From the NCBI RefSeq assembly GCF_024437745.1, contig NZ_JANFNY010000049.1, forward strand, positions 1 to 38,121: DNA of 38,121 nucleotides, given 5' to 3'. This document shows positions 22,681 through 32,691 of this stretch, piece by piece (within the stretch, counting starts at the first letter, position 1; every line of letters starts with the position of its first letter). The translations under genes and the position numbers were made by a program. The notes below the pieces were generated by a model. That model was not told the DNA's origin. It worked only from the letters and a program-made list of their open reading frames with translations, and ran no database searches. The DNA comes from Roseomonas sp. GC11. Lineage in GTDB: Bacteria > Pseudomonadota > Alphaproteobacteria > Acetobacterales > Acetobacteraceae.

Positions 22681-25154
22681 CTGGCCGGCCGCGCCGCTTC
22701 CTCCTCCGGGGCCTGATCACGGGCCTTGTCCTGCTGTCGCTGGCGGGGGCGGGCCTGGGTGGCCTGCTCTGGGCCAGCCTGCCGCCGCGCGAGGGGCGGC
22801 TCGACCTGCCCGGCCTCGCGGCCGAGGTGCGGGTGGTGGAGGATGGCCACGGCATCCCCCGCATCACCGCCGCCAGCGAGTTGGACGCCGCCCGCGCCCT
22901 GGGCTGGCTGCATGCGCGGGACCGCCTGTTCCAGATGGAGCTGATGCGCCGCAACGCCGCCGGCCGGCTGGCGGAGATCGCCGGCCCCGCCGCGCTGCGG
23001 CTGGACCGCACCACCCGCACCCTCGGCCTGCCGCGCCGGGCGGAGGCCGACTACGCCGCCCTGCCCGCCGACACGCGCGCCGTGCTGGAGGCCTATGCCG
23101 GCGGGGTGAATGCCTGGATCGCGGCGCGCGGCCGGCTGGCGGCGCCGGAATTCCTCGCCCTCGGCGTGCCGGAGCGGTGGGAGCCCTGGCATTCCCTGCT
23201 CTGGGCCAAGACGATGGGGCTGTGGCTGTCCAACAACTGGCGCACCGAGATCGACCGCGCCCGCCTCGCCGCCCTGCTGCCGCCCGAGCGCCTGGCCGAG
23301 CGCCTGGCCGAACTCTGGCCCGCCGACGACTCCCCCGGCCGGCCGGACCAGGTGGCGCGGCTTGACCCGCAGCTTGACCCCCTGCTGCGCGATGCGGCGC
23401 CGCTTACCCGCCTCGCCGCCGCCCTGCCACGCTTCCCGCAGGATGCGCCGCTGCCCAACATCGCCTCCAACGCCTGGGCGCTCTCGGCCGCGCGCTCGGA
23501 GAGCGGGGCGCCGCTGCTGGCCAATGACCCGCATCTGGGCTTCAACGCCCCCATCCTCTGGTATCTGGCGCGCATCGAGCTGCCGGGCGGGCGCTTCCTG
23601 GCCGGGGCGACCTCGCCCGGCGTGCCCTTCCTGGTGATCGGCCGCAACGAGAAGCTGGCCTGGGGCTTCACCACCACCCATTCCGACACGCAGGATGTCT
23701 TCATCGAGCGGCTGGCCGGGGCGGAGGGCTATGAGACGCCCGAGGGCCCGCGCCCCTTCACCCTGCGGGAGGAGGTGATCCGCGTGCGCGGCGCCGCGCC
23801 GGAGACGCTGCGGGTGCGCGAGACGCGGCATGGCCCGGTGATCAGCGACCTGCCCGGGGAGGGAGAGGGGGCGCCCGCCGGCACGGTGCTGGCCGTGCGC
23901 ATGGCCAATCTGGAGCCGGCGGACAGCGCCGCCGCCGGGCTGCTGGCGCTGAACCGCGCCACCACCCTGGCCGGGGCGCGGGCGGCGGCGGCGCTGATCA
24001 CCTCCCCGCCGCAGAACCTGATGGTGGCCGATGCCGCCGGCGGCATCGCGCTCTACCTGACCGGGCGCACACCCATCCGCCGCGCCGGCGATGGCAGCCT
24101 GCCCGCCCCCGGCTGGGATGGCAGCCATGACTGGACGGGCTTCATCCCCTTCGACGCCCTGCCGCATGCCGAGAACCCGCCCGGCGGCGCCCTGGCCAAT
24201 GGCAACAACCGGATGCAGCCGGCCAGGGTCAATCCCGGGGCCAATCCCGAGGGGGCGGAGCCCTATCTGGGCCGCGACTGGTATGGCGACTGGCGCTTCC
24301 GCCGCATCCACGCCCTGCTCGGCCAGCGCCCCCGCCACCGGGCGGAGGAGATGGCGGTGATCCAGCACGATGCCGTCAGCCTTTTCGCGCGGGAGATGCT
24401 GCCGGCGCTGCGCGCCATCGCCCGGCCGCAGGGGGTGGCGGGGGTGGCGCGCGACCTGCTGCTCTCCTGGGAGGGGGAGATGGCGGCGGACCGGCCGCAG
24501 CCGCTGATCTTCAATGCGTGGTGGCGGATCGCCGCGCGCATGGCGCTGGCGCAGGGCGGGGTGCCGGAGGGCGGCTGGCCCGCCACGCCGGAATTCCTCC
24601 GCTTCGTGCTGGCGCCGGATGGGCGGGGGGCGCATTGGTGCCGCCCGGCGGGCGAGACCTCCCCCGCCATGCCCCCCTTCACGGAAGGCGGGGCCTGCCA
24701 CGCGCTGGTCGCCAGCGCCCTGCGGCAGGCGGTGGAGGAGCTGGTGGCCATCCAGGGCCCCGACCCCACCGCCTGGCGCTGGGGGGCGGCGCATCAGGCG
24801 CGGTTCGAGCACCCGCTGCTGCGCTTCGTCCCCCTGCTCGGGGAATGGAGCAGCCTCGCCGTGCCGACCGATGGCGATGGCCAGACGATCAACCGCGGCA
24901 ATGTGCCGGAGTTCGGCTTCCTCCAGCGGCATGGCCCCGGGCTGCGGGCGGTGTTCGACCTCGCCACGCCGGATGGCGCCTGGGCGGTGATCGGCACCGG
25001 GCAATCGGGCCACCCGCTCTCGCCGCATTGGGGGGACCAGACGGCGCTCTGGGCCGGGCGGGCGCCGGAAGGGGCCCCGGGGGGGAGCCTGCTGCTGCGG
25101 CTCGGGGCGGTGCCGGAGACGGCGGGGCCGTCGATTGTTCTCGTGCCGCGCTGA
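22668..25154 (+). CDS. Penicillin acylase family Ntn-hydrolase, 828 aa
   Basis: A self-processing amidohydrolase of the penicillin G / acyl-homoserine-lactone acylase family. The basic N-terminus RRTGRPRRFLLRG plus hydrophobic LITGLVLLSLAGAGLGGLLW is a signal anchor or signal peptide, so it acts in the periplasm. The alpha-chain begins near VRVVEDGHGIPRITA. The beta-chain nucleophile is Ser267 in PNIASNAWALSAARS, where the precursor would be cut. LANDPHLGFNAPILWYLARI and GRNEKLAWGFTTTHSD follow. The C-terminal part has NRGNVPEFGFLQRHGPGLRAVFDL. Start: ATG 22668, the last of three repeated ATGs; the ATG at 22651 is out of frame. No clear ribosome site. The natural substrate cannot be told; beta-lactam or N-acyl amide substrates are known in the family. 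Confidence 0.9.
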   Translation: MQRRTGRPRRFLLRGLITGLVLLSLAGAGLGGLLWASLPPREGRLDLPGLAAEVRVVEDGHGIPRITAASELDAARALGWLHARDRLFQMELMRRNAAGRLAEIAGPAALRLDRTTRTLGLPRRAEADYAALPADTRAVLEAYAGGVNAWIAARGRLAAPEFLALGVPERWEPWHSLLWAKTMGLWLSNNWRTEIDRARLAALLPPERLAERLAELWPADDSPGRPDQVARLDPQLDPLLRDAAPLTRLAAALPRFPQDAPLPNIASNAWALSAARSESGAPLLANDPHLGFNAPILWYLARIELPGGRFLAGATSPGVPFLVIGRNEKLAWGFTTTHSDTQDVFIERLAGAEGYETPEGPRPFTLREEVIRVRGAAPETLRVRETRHGPVISDLPGEGEGAPAGTVLAVRMANLEPADSAAAGLLALNRATTLAGARAAAALITSPPQNLMVADAAGGIALYLTGRTPIRRAGDGSLPAPGWDGSHDWTGFIPFDALPHAENPPGGALANGNNRMQPARVNPGANPEGAEPYLGRDWYGDWRFRRIHALLGQRPRHRAEEMAVIQHDAVSLFAREMLPALRAIARPQGVAGVARDLLLSWEGEMAADRPQPLIFNAWWRIAARMALAQGGVPEGGWPATPEFLRFVLAPDGRGAHWCRPAGETSPAMPPFTEGGACHALVASALRQAVEELVAIQGPDPTAWRWGAAHQARFEHPLLRFVPLLGEWSSLAVPTDGDGQTINRGNVPEFGFLQRHGPGLRAVFDLATPDGAWAVIGTGQSGHPLSPHWGDQTALWAGRAPEGAPGGSLLLRLGAVPETAGPSIVLVPR

Positions 25155-25211
25155 TGCGTCGCAACAATCATTGCGTCCGGCGCGCGGGGCGGGGAAACTG
25201 AGGCCAGGACC

Positions 25212-25949
25212 ATGCTGCACCGCACCGCCCGCCGCCCCCAATTCTTCTACACGACCGCGCCGCTCCCCTGCCCCTATCTGGCGGGGCGGACGGAGCGCAA
25301 GATCGTCACCGAGCTGACGGGGCCGGAGGCGGAGCCGCTGCATGACCGGCTCTCGCGCGCCGGCTTCCGGCGCAGCCACAACATCGCCTATTCGCCGGTC
25401 TGCCCGGGTTGCAATGCCTGTGTGCCGATCCGCATCGACGCCGCCCGCTTCACGCCGGACCGCACGCAGCGCCGGGTGGCGCGGGCCAATGCCGATCTGA
25501 GCGGGGAGACGGTGCCGGCGCGCGCCACGGCGGAACAGTTTGCTCTGTTTCAGCGCTACCAGCGCGCCCGCCACCAGGATGGCGACATGGCGGCGATGGG
25601 TTTCTACGACTACCGCGCCATGGTTGAGGACACGCCGATCACCACCGGGCTGATCGAGTTCCGCGATGCCGGGGGGCGGCTCTATGCCGCCTGCCTGACC
25701 GACTGGCTGAGCGATGGGCTGTCCGCCGTCTATTCCTTCTACGACCCCGGCGAGGAAAAGCGCTCCCTCGGCACGCATGCCGTGATGTGGCTGGTGCAGC
25801 GGGCCGTGCAGCTGGAACTCCCCTATGTCTATCTCGGCTACTGGGTGCCGCAGAGCCGCAAGATGGCCTACAAGGCGCGCTACCAGCCGAGCGAGATCCT
25901 GGTGGGCGGCCAGTGGCGCCGCCTCAATGCCGAGGCGCTGACCCCCTGA
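25212..25949 (+). CDS. bpt: Aspartate/glutamate leucyltransferase (Bpt), 245 aa
   Basis: Transfers Leu from Leu-tRNA to proteins with N-terminal Asp or Glu, feeding the N-degron pathway read by ClpS/ClpAP. Family features: QFFYTTAPLPCPYLAGRTERKI with Cys20, and the Cys cluster VCPGCNACVPIRID (Cys64, 67, 70). RYQRARHQDGDM, YSFYDPGEEKRSLGTHAVMW, and YVYLGYWVPQSRKMAYKARYQP complete the fold. Length fits the bacterial Bpt type rather than eukaryotic Ate1. AGGA precedes ATG. It is 57 bases past the acylase stop, a gap that contains a small CGCAA-TTGCG hairpin. clpS is not in the window. Confidence 0.92.
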   Translation: MLHRTARRPQFFYTTAPLPCPYLAGRTERKIVTELTGPEAEPLHDRLSRAGFRRSHNIAYSPVCPGCNACVPIRIDAARFTPDRTQRRVARANADLSGETVPARATAEQFALFQRYQRARHQDGDMAAMGFYDYRAMVEDTPITTGLIEFRDAGGRLYAACLTDWLSDGLSAVYSFYDPGEEKRSLGTHAVMWLVQRAVQLELPYVYLGYWVPQSRKMAYKARYQPSEILVGGQWRRLNAEALTP

Positions 25950-25958
25950 GTCCGGGTC

Positions 25959-26084
25959 TTGAGAGGGGCTTTGCCCCTCTCAAACTCTCCCCACCAAAGG
26001 CCTGAGGCCTTTGGAAACCCTTTCTGAAGGCGGGTGCAGGGGACCCCGTCCCCTGCTGGGGGTTGAGGGGGCAAAGCCCCCTCA
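25959..26084. repeat. R2c: fullest R2-family repeat, four hairpins
   Basis: Stems in order: TTGAGAGGGGC-TTT-GCCCCTCTCAA (25959-25983), CCAAAGGCC-TGA-GGCCTTTGG (25994-26014), GCAGGGGAC-CCC-GTCCCCTGC (26036-26056), and TGAGGGGGC-AAA-GCCCCCTCA (26064-26084). It lies between convergent bpt and epmA, and the last stem contains the epmA stop codon (TGA, 26084-26082). Confidence 0.87.
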
Positions 26085-27191
26085 TTCAGGCAGAGCCTCC
26101 GCTGGATAGGGCCACCCCCCCAGCCACAGCGTCTCCGCCACTGTCTCCGCCCCTGTCGCCAGCAGCACGAGCCGGTCAAACCCCAGCGCGATCCCCGCCG
26201 TGGGCGGCATGCCGTGGCGCAGGGCGGCGAGGAAATCCGCATCCACCGGCCAGCCCTCGCCATAGAGGCGCTCGCGCTCGGCGACGTCGTGGGTGAAGCG
26301 GCTGGCCTGTTCCTCCGCGTCGGTCAGTTCGTCGAAGGCATTGGCCAGTTCGATCCCACCCACGAAGAGCTCGAAGCGCAGGGCGGCGCGGGGGTCGGCC
26401 GGGTCGCGCCGGGCGAGGGCGGCCTGGGGCGCCGGCCAATGGGTGAGGAAGGTGGCGCGCTGCCGCCCGAGCTGTGGCTCCACCCGTTCCAGCAGCAGGC
26501 GGAAGAACAGATCCTCCCAGTTTTCCGACTCGCGCGGGGCGAGGCCGGCGGCGCGGGCGGCGGCGTGCAGGGCGGCGGTTTCCCCCTCCGTCGCCAGGAT
26601 ATCCAGCCCGCCGCAGAACCGGAAAAACGCCTCCGCGACGGTCAGCCGCTCAAAGGGCAGGGTGAGATCCGTCTCCACCCCGGCATGGGTGACGCGGGGC
26701 GGCAGCATGGCCCGGACATAGGCCTCGGTTTCCTCCATCAGCCCGGCGAGGCCGGCGCCGGGCCGGTACCATTCCAGCATGGTGAATTCGGGGGCGTGGC
26801 GCGGGCTGACCTCGCCATTGCGCCAGACGCGGGCGAGCTCAAAGACCGGCCCGGCCCCGGCCACCAGCAGGCGCTTGATGGCCAGTTCCGGCGAGGTGCG
26901 CAGCCAGAGGGGGAAGCCGCCTTCCCCCAGCAGGGGGCGGAACTCGCTGCGGAAGGCGGCGAGGTGGACTTCCATCCCCGGCGCGGGGACGAGGGCGGGC
27001 GTCTCCACCTCGGCATAGCCACGGGCAGTGAAGAAGGCGCGGGTCTCGGCCATGAGGCGGGCGCGGGCGCGCAGATGCGGCAGGCGCGCGGCCAGCCGCG
27101 CCGGGTGCCAGACGGGTATCGCGGCGGGCCGCGTGGCCGGCAGCGCGGCGGGATGATCGGCAGGGCTGGGTTGCGGGGGCTGATCAGGCAT
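26082..27191 (-). CDS. epmA: EF-P lysyltransferase EpmA (GenX/PoxA), 369 aa
   Basis: A class II lysyl-tRNA-synthetase-like enzyme without the anticodon-binding domain; it attaches beta-lysine (made by EpmB) to a lysine of elongation factor P. Motif 2 is in ELARVWRNGEVSPRHAPEFTMLEWYRPG, and motif 3 is GIALGFDRLVLL near the C-terminus. The N-terminal 35 residues are Pro/Ala-rich. Length is close to EpmA and far short of LysS. I choose ATG 27191; the open frame continues to 27263, which would run into divergent epmB. The stop lies within the R2c hairpin. It is divergent from epmB, 37 bases apart, a shared promoter region. efp itself is not seen here. Confidence 0.93.
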   Translation of the reverse strand: MPDQPPQPSPADHPAALPATRPAAIPVWHPARLAARLPHLRARARLMAETRAFFTARGYAEVETPALVPAPGMEVHLAAFRSEFRPLLGEGGFPLWLRTSPELAIKRLLVAGAGPVFELARVWRNGEVSPRHAPEFTMLEWYRPGAGLAGLMEETEAYVRAMLPPRVTHAGVETDLTLPFERLTVAEAFFRFCGGLDILATEGETAALHAAARAAGLAPRESENWEDLFFRLLLERVEPQLGRQRATFLTHWPAPQAALARRDPADPRAALRFELFVGGIELANAFDELTDAEEQASRFTHDVAERERLYGEGWPVDADFLAALRHGMPPTAGIALGFDRLVLLATGAETVAETLWLGGWPYPAEALPE

Positions 27192-27228
27192 TGCGGCGGC
27201 GGGCTCTCCGGGCGTAAGCGGCGCGACC

Positions 27229-28290
27229 ATGCCCGATGGTTCCGCCGCCTTGAAGCCCCGCACCCTGCGCGATGCCGCCGCCCTGGTGGAAGCCGGCCTG
27301 GCGCCGCCCGAGGCGCTGCCCGGCCTCGCCCGGCTGCAGGAGACCTATGCCATCGCGCTGACGCCGGCGGTGCAGGCGCTGATCGACCGCGCCGACCCGG
27401 CCGACCCCATCGCGCGGCAATATGTGCCCGACATGGCGGAACTCACCACCCTGCCGCAGGAGCGCAGCGACCCGACGAGCGACGCCCCCTTCACCCCGGT
27501 GAAGGGCGTGGTGCACCGCTACCCGGACCGCGCCCTGCTGAAGCCGCTGCTGGCCTGCCCGGTCTATTGCCGCTTCTGCTTCCGGCGGGAGGTGGTGGGG
27601 CCGGAGGGCGGGCTGCTCTCCGAGGCGGAGCTGGAGGCGGCGCTGGACTGGTTCGCCGCCACGCCGCAGGTGCGCGAGGCCATCCTGACGGGGGGCGACC
27701 CGCTGATGCTCTCGCCGCGCCGGCTCGGGCATATCGTGGCGCGGCTCTCGGCCATGCCGCATCTCGACATCATCCGGCTGCATTCCCGCGTGCCGGTGAC
27801 GGCGCCGGAGCGCATCACCCCCGCTTTGGCGGCGGCGTTGCAGACGGAGAAGGCGCTGTTCCTCTGCGTCCACGCCAACCATGCGCGGGAATTCGCGCCG
27901 CCCGCCCTGGCGGCGCTGCGGGGGCTGCGGCGGGCGGGGGTGGCGATGCTCGGGCAATCCGTGCTGCTGCGCGGGGTGAATGACAGCCCGGAGGCGCTGG
28001 CCGATCTGTTCCGCGCCATGCTGGCGGCGCAGGTGAAGCCTTATTACCTGCACCAGCTGGACCGCGCCCCCGGCACGGTGCGCTTCGAGGTGCCGATCGC
28101 CGAGGGGCGGCGCATCCTGCGGGCCCTGCGCGGGCGGCTGACGGGGCTGGCCTGGCCCGCCTATGTGCTGGACCTGCCGGAGGGTGCGGGCAAGGCGCCG
28201 CTCGGCCCCGACTTCGCCCGGCGGGAGGGCGAGGACTGGCTGGTGGAAGGCCCGCTGGACGGGCGGCCCCACCGGCAGGAACGGGGCTGA
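27229..28290 (+). CDS. epmB: EF-P beta-lysylation protein EpmB (lysine 2,3-aminomutase), 353 aa
   Basis: A radical-SAM, PLP-dependent enzyme that turns L-alpha-lysine into (R)-beta-lysine for EpmA. The [4Fe-4S] motif is CPVYCRFCF (Cys110, 114, 117), preceded by HRYPDRALLKPLLA. The family-typical EAILTGGDPLMLS, DIIRLHSRVPVTAPERIT, FLCVHANHAREF and KPYYLHQLDRAPGTVRFEV follow. Length matches EpmB (about 340) rather than the larger clostridial KamA. ATG at 27229. The yraN GTG starts two bases after its stop. Confidence 0.94.
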   Translation: MPDGSAALKPRTLRDAAALVEAGLAPPEALPGLARLQETYAIALTPAVQALIDRADPADPIARQYVPDMAELTTLPQERSDPTSDAPFTPVKGVVHRYPDRALLKPLLACPVYCRFCFRREVVGPEGGLLSEAELEAALDWFAATPQVREAILTGGDPLMLSPRRLGHIVARLSAMPHLDIIRLHSRVPVTAPERITPALAAALQTEKALFLCVHANHAREFAPPALAALRGLRRAGVAMLGQSVLLRGVNDSPEALADLFRAMLAAQVKPYYLHQLDRAPGTVRFEVPIAEGRRILRALRGRLTGLAWPAYVLDLPEGAGKAPLGPDFARREGEDWLVEGPLDGRPHRQERG

Positions 28291-28292
28291 AC

Positions 28293-28658
28293 GTGCCGGC
28301 CGGCACCAGGGCCGCAGCGGAGGCGCGGGGCCGCCGGGCGGAGGCGCTGGTGGCGGAGCGGCTGGCGGCGGAGGGCTGGCGCATCCTGGCGCAGCGCCAC
28401 CGCGCCCCGGTGGGCGAGCTGGACCTGGTGGCCGAGCGTGAGGGGCTGCTGGCCTTCATCGAGGTGAAGGCGCGCGCCCGCCTCGCCGATGCGGCGGCGG
28501 CGCTGACCCCGCACCAGCAGGCGCGTCTGGCGGCCGCCGCCGAACACTGGCTGGCCCTCAACCCCGGCCATGGCGCGGCCGGCATGCGCTTCGACGTGGT
28601 GCTGCTGGACGCTGCCGGCACGATGCGCCGCATCGCCGATGCCTTCCGCCCTGGCTGA
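28293..28658 (+). CDS. YraN family (UPF0102) nuclease-fold protein, 121 aa
   Basis: The UPF0102 pattern: AEARGRRAEALVAERLAAEGWRIL, then HRAPVGELDLVAEREGLLAFIEVKAR. The last part carries the Asp...Glu-x-Lys of the PD-(D/E)XK nuclease fold. Then LTPHQQARLAAAAEHWLALN and RFDVVLLD. GTG start, nearly touching the epmB stop, so probably co-translated. Often found near rsmI and gshB in other bacteria; here it follows epmB, and the usual neighbours are absent. The biochemical role is not established. The region to R2d is short and empty. Confidence 0.88.
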   Translation: MPAGTRAAAEARGRRAEALVAERLAAEGWRILAQRHRAPVGELDLVAEREGLLAFIEVKARARLADAAAALTPHQQARLAAAAEHWLALNPGHGAAGMRFDVVLLDAAGTMRRIADAFRPG

Positions 28659-28682
28659 TAGCGGGATGGTGAGGCGCCGAAT

Positions 28683-28744
28683 GGGTTTCCAAAGGCCTCA
28701 GGCCTTTGGTGGGGAGAGTTTGAGAGGGGCGAAGCCCCTCTCAA
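28683..28744. repeat. R2d: short R2-family repeat, two hairpins
   Basis: CCAAAGGCC-TCA-GGCCTTTGG (28689-28709) and TTGAGAGGGGC-GAA-GCCCCTCTCAA (28720-28744). From AATGGGTTTCC onward the 60 or so bases match the right half of R2a (16855-16918) closely; the two differ by one short spot between the hairpins. It lies between convergent yraN and acpS. Confidence 0.87.
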
Positions 28745-28763
28745 GACCCCGGCTCATCGCGCT

Positions 28764-29180
28764 TCAGAGCCCCGGAACGATCCGTACGCCGGAGATGATC
28801 ACCACCGCCTGCGCATAGGGATATTCATCCGTCATGGTCAGGCTGACCTGGGCGCCATAGCCGGCCGGTGTGATGGCATCGAGCCGCTGGGCCGCCCCCC
28901 CGGTGAGCCGCAGCGAGGGCTGCCCGGAGGAGAGGTTCACCACCCCGAGATCGCGCCAGAAGACCCCCTGGCGGAAGCCGGTGCCGAGGGCCTTGCTGGC
29001 GGCTTCCTTGGCGGCGAAGCGCTTGGCATAGGTGGCGGCGCGCAGGGCGGGGGTGCGGCTGTCGGCCTTCCTGCGTTCCAGCGGGGTGAAGATGCGCTCC
29101 AGGAAGCGCTCCCCATGGCGTTCCAGCACCCGCTCGATGCGGCGGATGTCCACGATGTCGTTGCCCAGGCCGATAATCAT
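28764..29180 (-). CDS. acpS: Holo-[acyl-carrier-protein] synthase, 138 aa
   Basis: Moves the 4'-phosphopantetheine arm from CoA to the acyl carrier protein. Mg-binding Asp8 is in [15 protein letters not shown], and the second motif is [19 protein letters not shown] with its Glu. [21 protein letters not shown] and [20 protein letters not shown] complete the fold. It is 23 bases after the rel stop, so probably co-transcribed with it. In many alphaproteobacteria lepB follows at once; here R2d and a convergent yraN follow instead. Confidence 0.95.
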   Translation of the reverse strand: MIIGLGNDIVDIRRIERVLERHGERFLERIFTPLERRKADSRTPALRAATYAKRFAAKEAASKALGTGFRQGVFWRDLGVVNLSSGQPSLRLTGGAAQRLDAITPAGYGAQVSLTMTDEYPYAQAVVIISGVRIVPGL

Positions 29181-29203
29181 TGCGGTGTCCGTTCAGCAGG
29201 CCG

Positions 29204-31525
<2,322 letters not shown>

Positions 31526-31538
31526 GCGCGCCCCCGGC

Positions 31539-31934
31539 TCAGCGCCGGCCGCCGAGTTCGGCGGCGATCGCCGCCTCGATGTCATCGGCCGAGAGGTCGT
31601 CCAGCGCGCCGGCCTCAGGCGCCACGTCGTCATTGACGTCCATGACGCCGAAGATGTTCTCGTCGGTGGCGATGAGGTCGATGACCTCCTCCTCGACCGG
31701 CTCCGGCTCCGGCGCGCGGAGGAGGGACTTCACCAGATCCTGCTCCAGGCCGGGCAGGCTGACGGTCTCATCCGCGATCTCGCGCAGGGCGACGACGGGA
31801 TTCTTGTCGTTGTCGCGGTCCACCGTCAGCTCTTCGCCGCGGCTGATGTTGCGGGCACGCTGCGCGGCGAGCAGGACCAGCTCGAAGCGATTGGGAATCT
31901 TGAGAATGCAGTCTTCGACCGTGACGCGGGCCAT
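31539..31934 (-). CDS. rpoZ: RNA polymerase omega subunit, 131 aa
   Basis: Small subunit that helps assembly of the beta' subunit and ppGpp response. The core is [20 protein letters not shown], then [35 protein letters not shown]; the acidic C-terminal tail ([18 protein letters not shown]...) is long, as in alphaproteobacteria. I use ATG 31934, with GGAGG seven bases upstream, over the in-frame ATG at 31949. A good promoter lies at 31973-32001. First gene of rpoZ-rel-acpS. Confidence 0.95.
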   Translation of the reverse strand: MARVTVEDCILKIPNRFELVLLAAQRARNISRGEELTVDRDNDKNPVVALREIADETVSLPGLEQDLVKSLLRAPEPEPVEEEVIDLIATDENIFGVMDVNDDVAPEAGALDDLSADDIEAAIAAELGGRR

Positions 31935-31972
31935 GGGGGAGGCCTCCAACTCGATGCCGTGCGGAACCTCTC

Positions 31973-32001
31973 AGATAGCCATCGCACCCGCGAAAGGCAA
32001 G
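31973..32001 (-). promoter_or_regulatory. Housekeeping promoter of rpoZ-rel-acpS
   Basis: On the minus strand CTTGCC (32001-31996) and CTATCT (31978-31973) are exactly 17 bases apart. This matches the alphaproteobacterial consensus CTTGAC-N17-CTATAT at 10 of 12 positions, about 40 bases before the rpoZ start codon. Best promoter match in the window. Confidence 0.65.
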
Positions 32002-32040
32002 CCGCATGGGGAGAGCCGGGGGGCAGGCTCCTGAAAGCGT

Positions 32041-32193
32041 TTGATTTTAAATCAAAATTCTTCTTTTTCTGAAGAAAAAGAAGCAAAAAGACTTTCTTTC
32101 AGGCTGCCGCGGTCTCCCGTCACAGCGGGACGCCACACGGATAAAAGTTTTTTGGTTCTTTTTTTCAAAAAAGAACATCTCTTTGAAAATACC
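32041..32193. repeat. R1d: complete R1-family repeat (type II core)
   Basis: It lies just past the folK stop and upstream of the rpoZ promoter. It starts with TTGATTT-T-AAATCAA (32041-32055), then the standard left hairpin CTTCTTTTTC-TGAA-GAAAAAGAAG (32060-32083) and CAAAAAGACTTTCTTTCAG. The core at 32096-32134 is the reverse complement of R1a's core with two mismatches in 39. The right hairpin is GTTCTTTTTT / AAAAAAGAAC (32155-32176). Confidence 0.85.
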
Positions 32194-32691
32194 TCATGCC
32201 GCCATCGGCCGCATGGCGGCCGGCGGCAGGGCCTCCAGCAATTCGCCGACGCTGCGGCCCAGGCTGGGGTGGACCCAGCCGGGCGCCACCTCGGCCAGGG
32301 GTTCCAGCACGAATCGGCGCAGATGGGCGCGCGGGTGCGGCAGGATCGGGTCCGGCGCGCCGCGCACCGCCTCGCCCATGGCGATGATGTCGAGGTCCAG
32401 CGTGCGCGGGGCATTGGGGTAGGGGCGCTGGCGCCCCGCCGTATCCTCGATCGCCTGCAGGGCGGTCAGCAGCGAGGCCGGGTCCAGCGCGCCCTCGCAG
32501 CGGGCGATGCCGTTGACATACCAGGGCGCGCCGGGCAGGGGCGGCTCCGGCGCCGTCGCCCACCAGCGCGAGACGGCGGTGACGCTCAGCCCCGGCAGCC
32601 GGGCGATGGCGCGGACCGCCTCCTGGCAGGTGGCGAGCGGCGCGGCGCCATCCGGTCCGGGCAGGTTGGCGCCGAGGGCGATCAGGATCAT
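32194..32691 (-). CDS. folK: 6-hydroxymethyl-7,8-dihydropterin pyrophosphokinase, 165 aa
   Basis: HPPK of folate synthesis. Marks: MILIALGANLPGPDG, then SRWWATAPEPPLPGAPWYVNG, and the signature RTLDLDIIAMGE with Asp pairs for Mg-ATP. LPHPRAHLRRFVLEPLAEVAPGWVHP completes it. It overlaps the molybdopterin-fusion gene by four bases (ATGA, 32688-32691). It is the last gene of the GT61-CoxE-XdhC operon, an unusual place for folK; folP/folB are not nearby. Confidence 0.94.
   Translation of the reverse strand: MILIALGANLPGPDGAAPLATCQEAVRAIARLPGLSVTAVSRWWATAPEPPLPGAPWYVNGIARCEGALDPASLLTALQAIEDTAGRQRPYPNAPRTLDLDIIAMGEAVRGAPDPILPHPRAHLRRFVLEPLAEVAPGWVHPSLGRSVGELLEALPPAAMRPMAA

Noticed and set aside
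22626-25778. 1050-residue minus-strand frame opposite the acylase and bpt genes
   Set aside because: Length comes from GC-rich codon bias; composition is repetitive Arg/Gln/Gly/His, and the plus strand carries two clear families.
25959-28744. R2 copies as a CRISPR array or attachment sites
   Set aside because: Units are hairpins of unequal spacing, kilobases apart, with no uniform spacers, no cas genes and no integrase.
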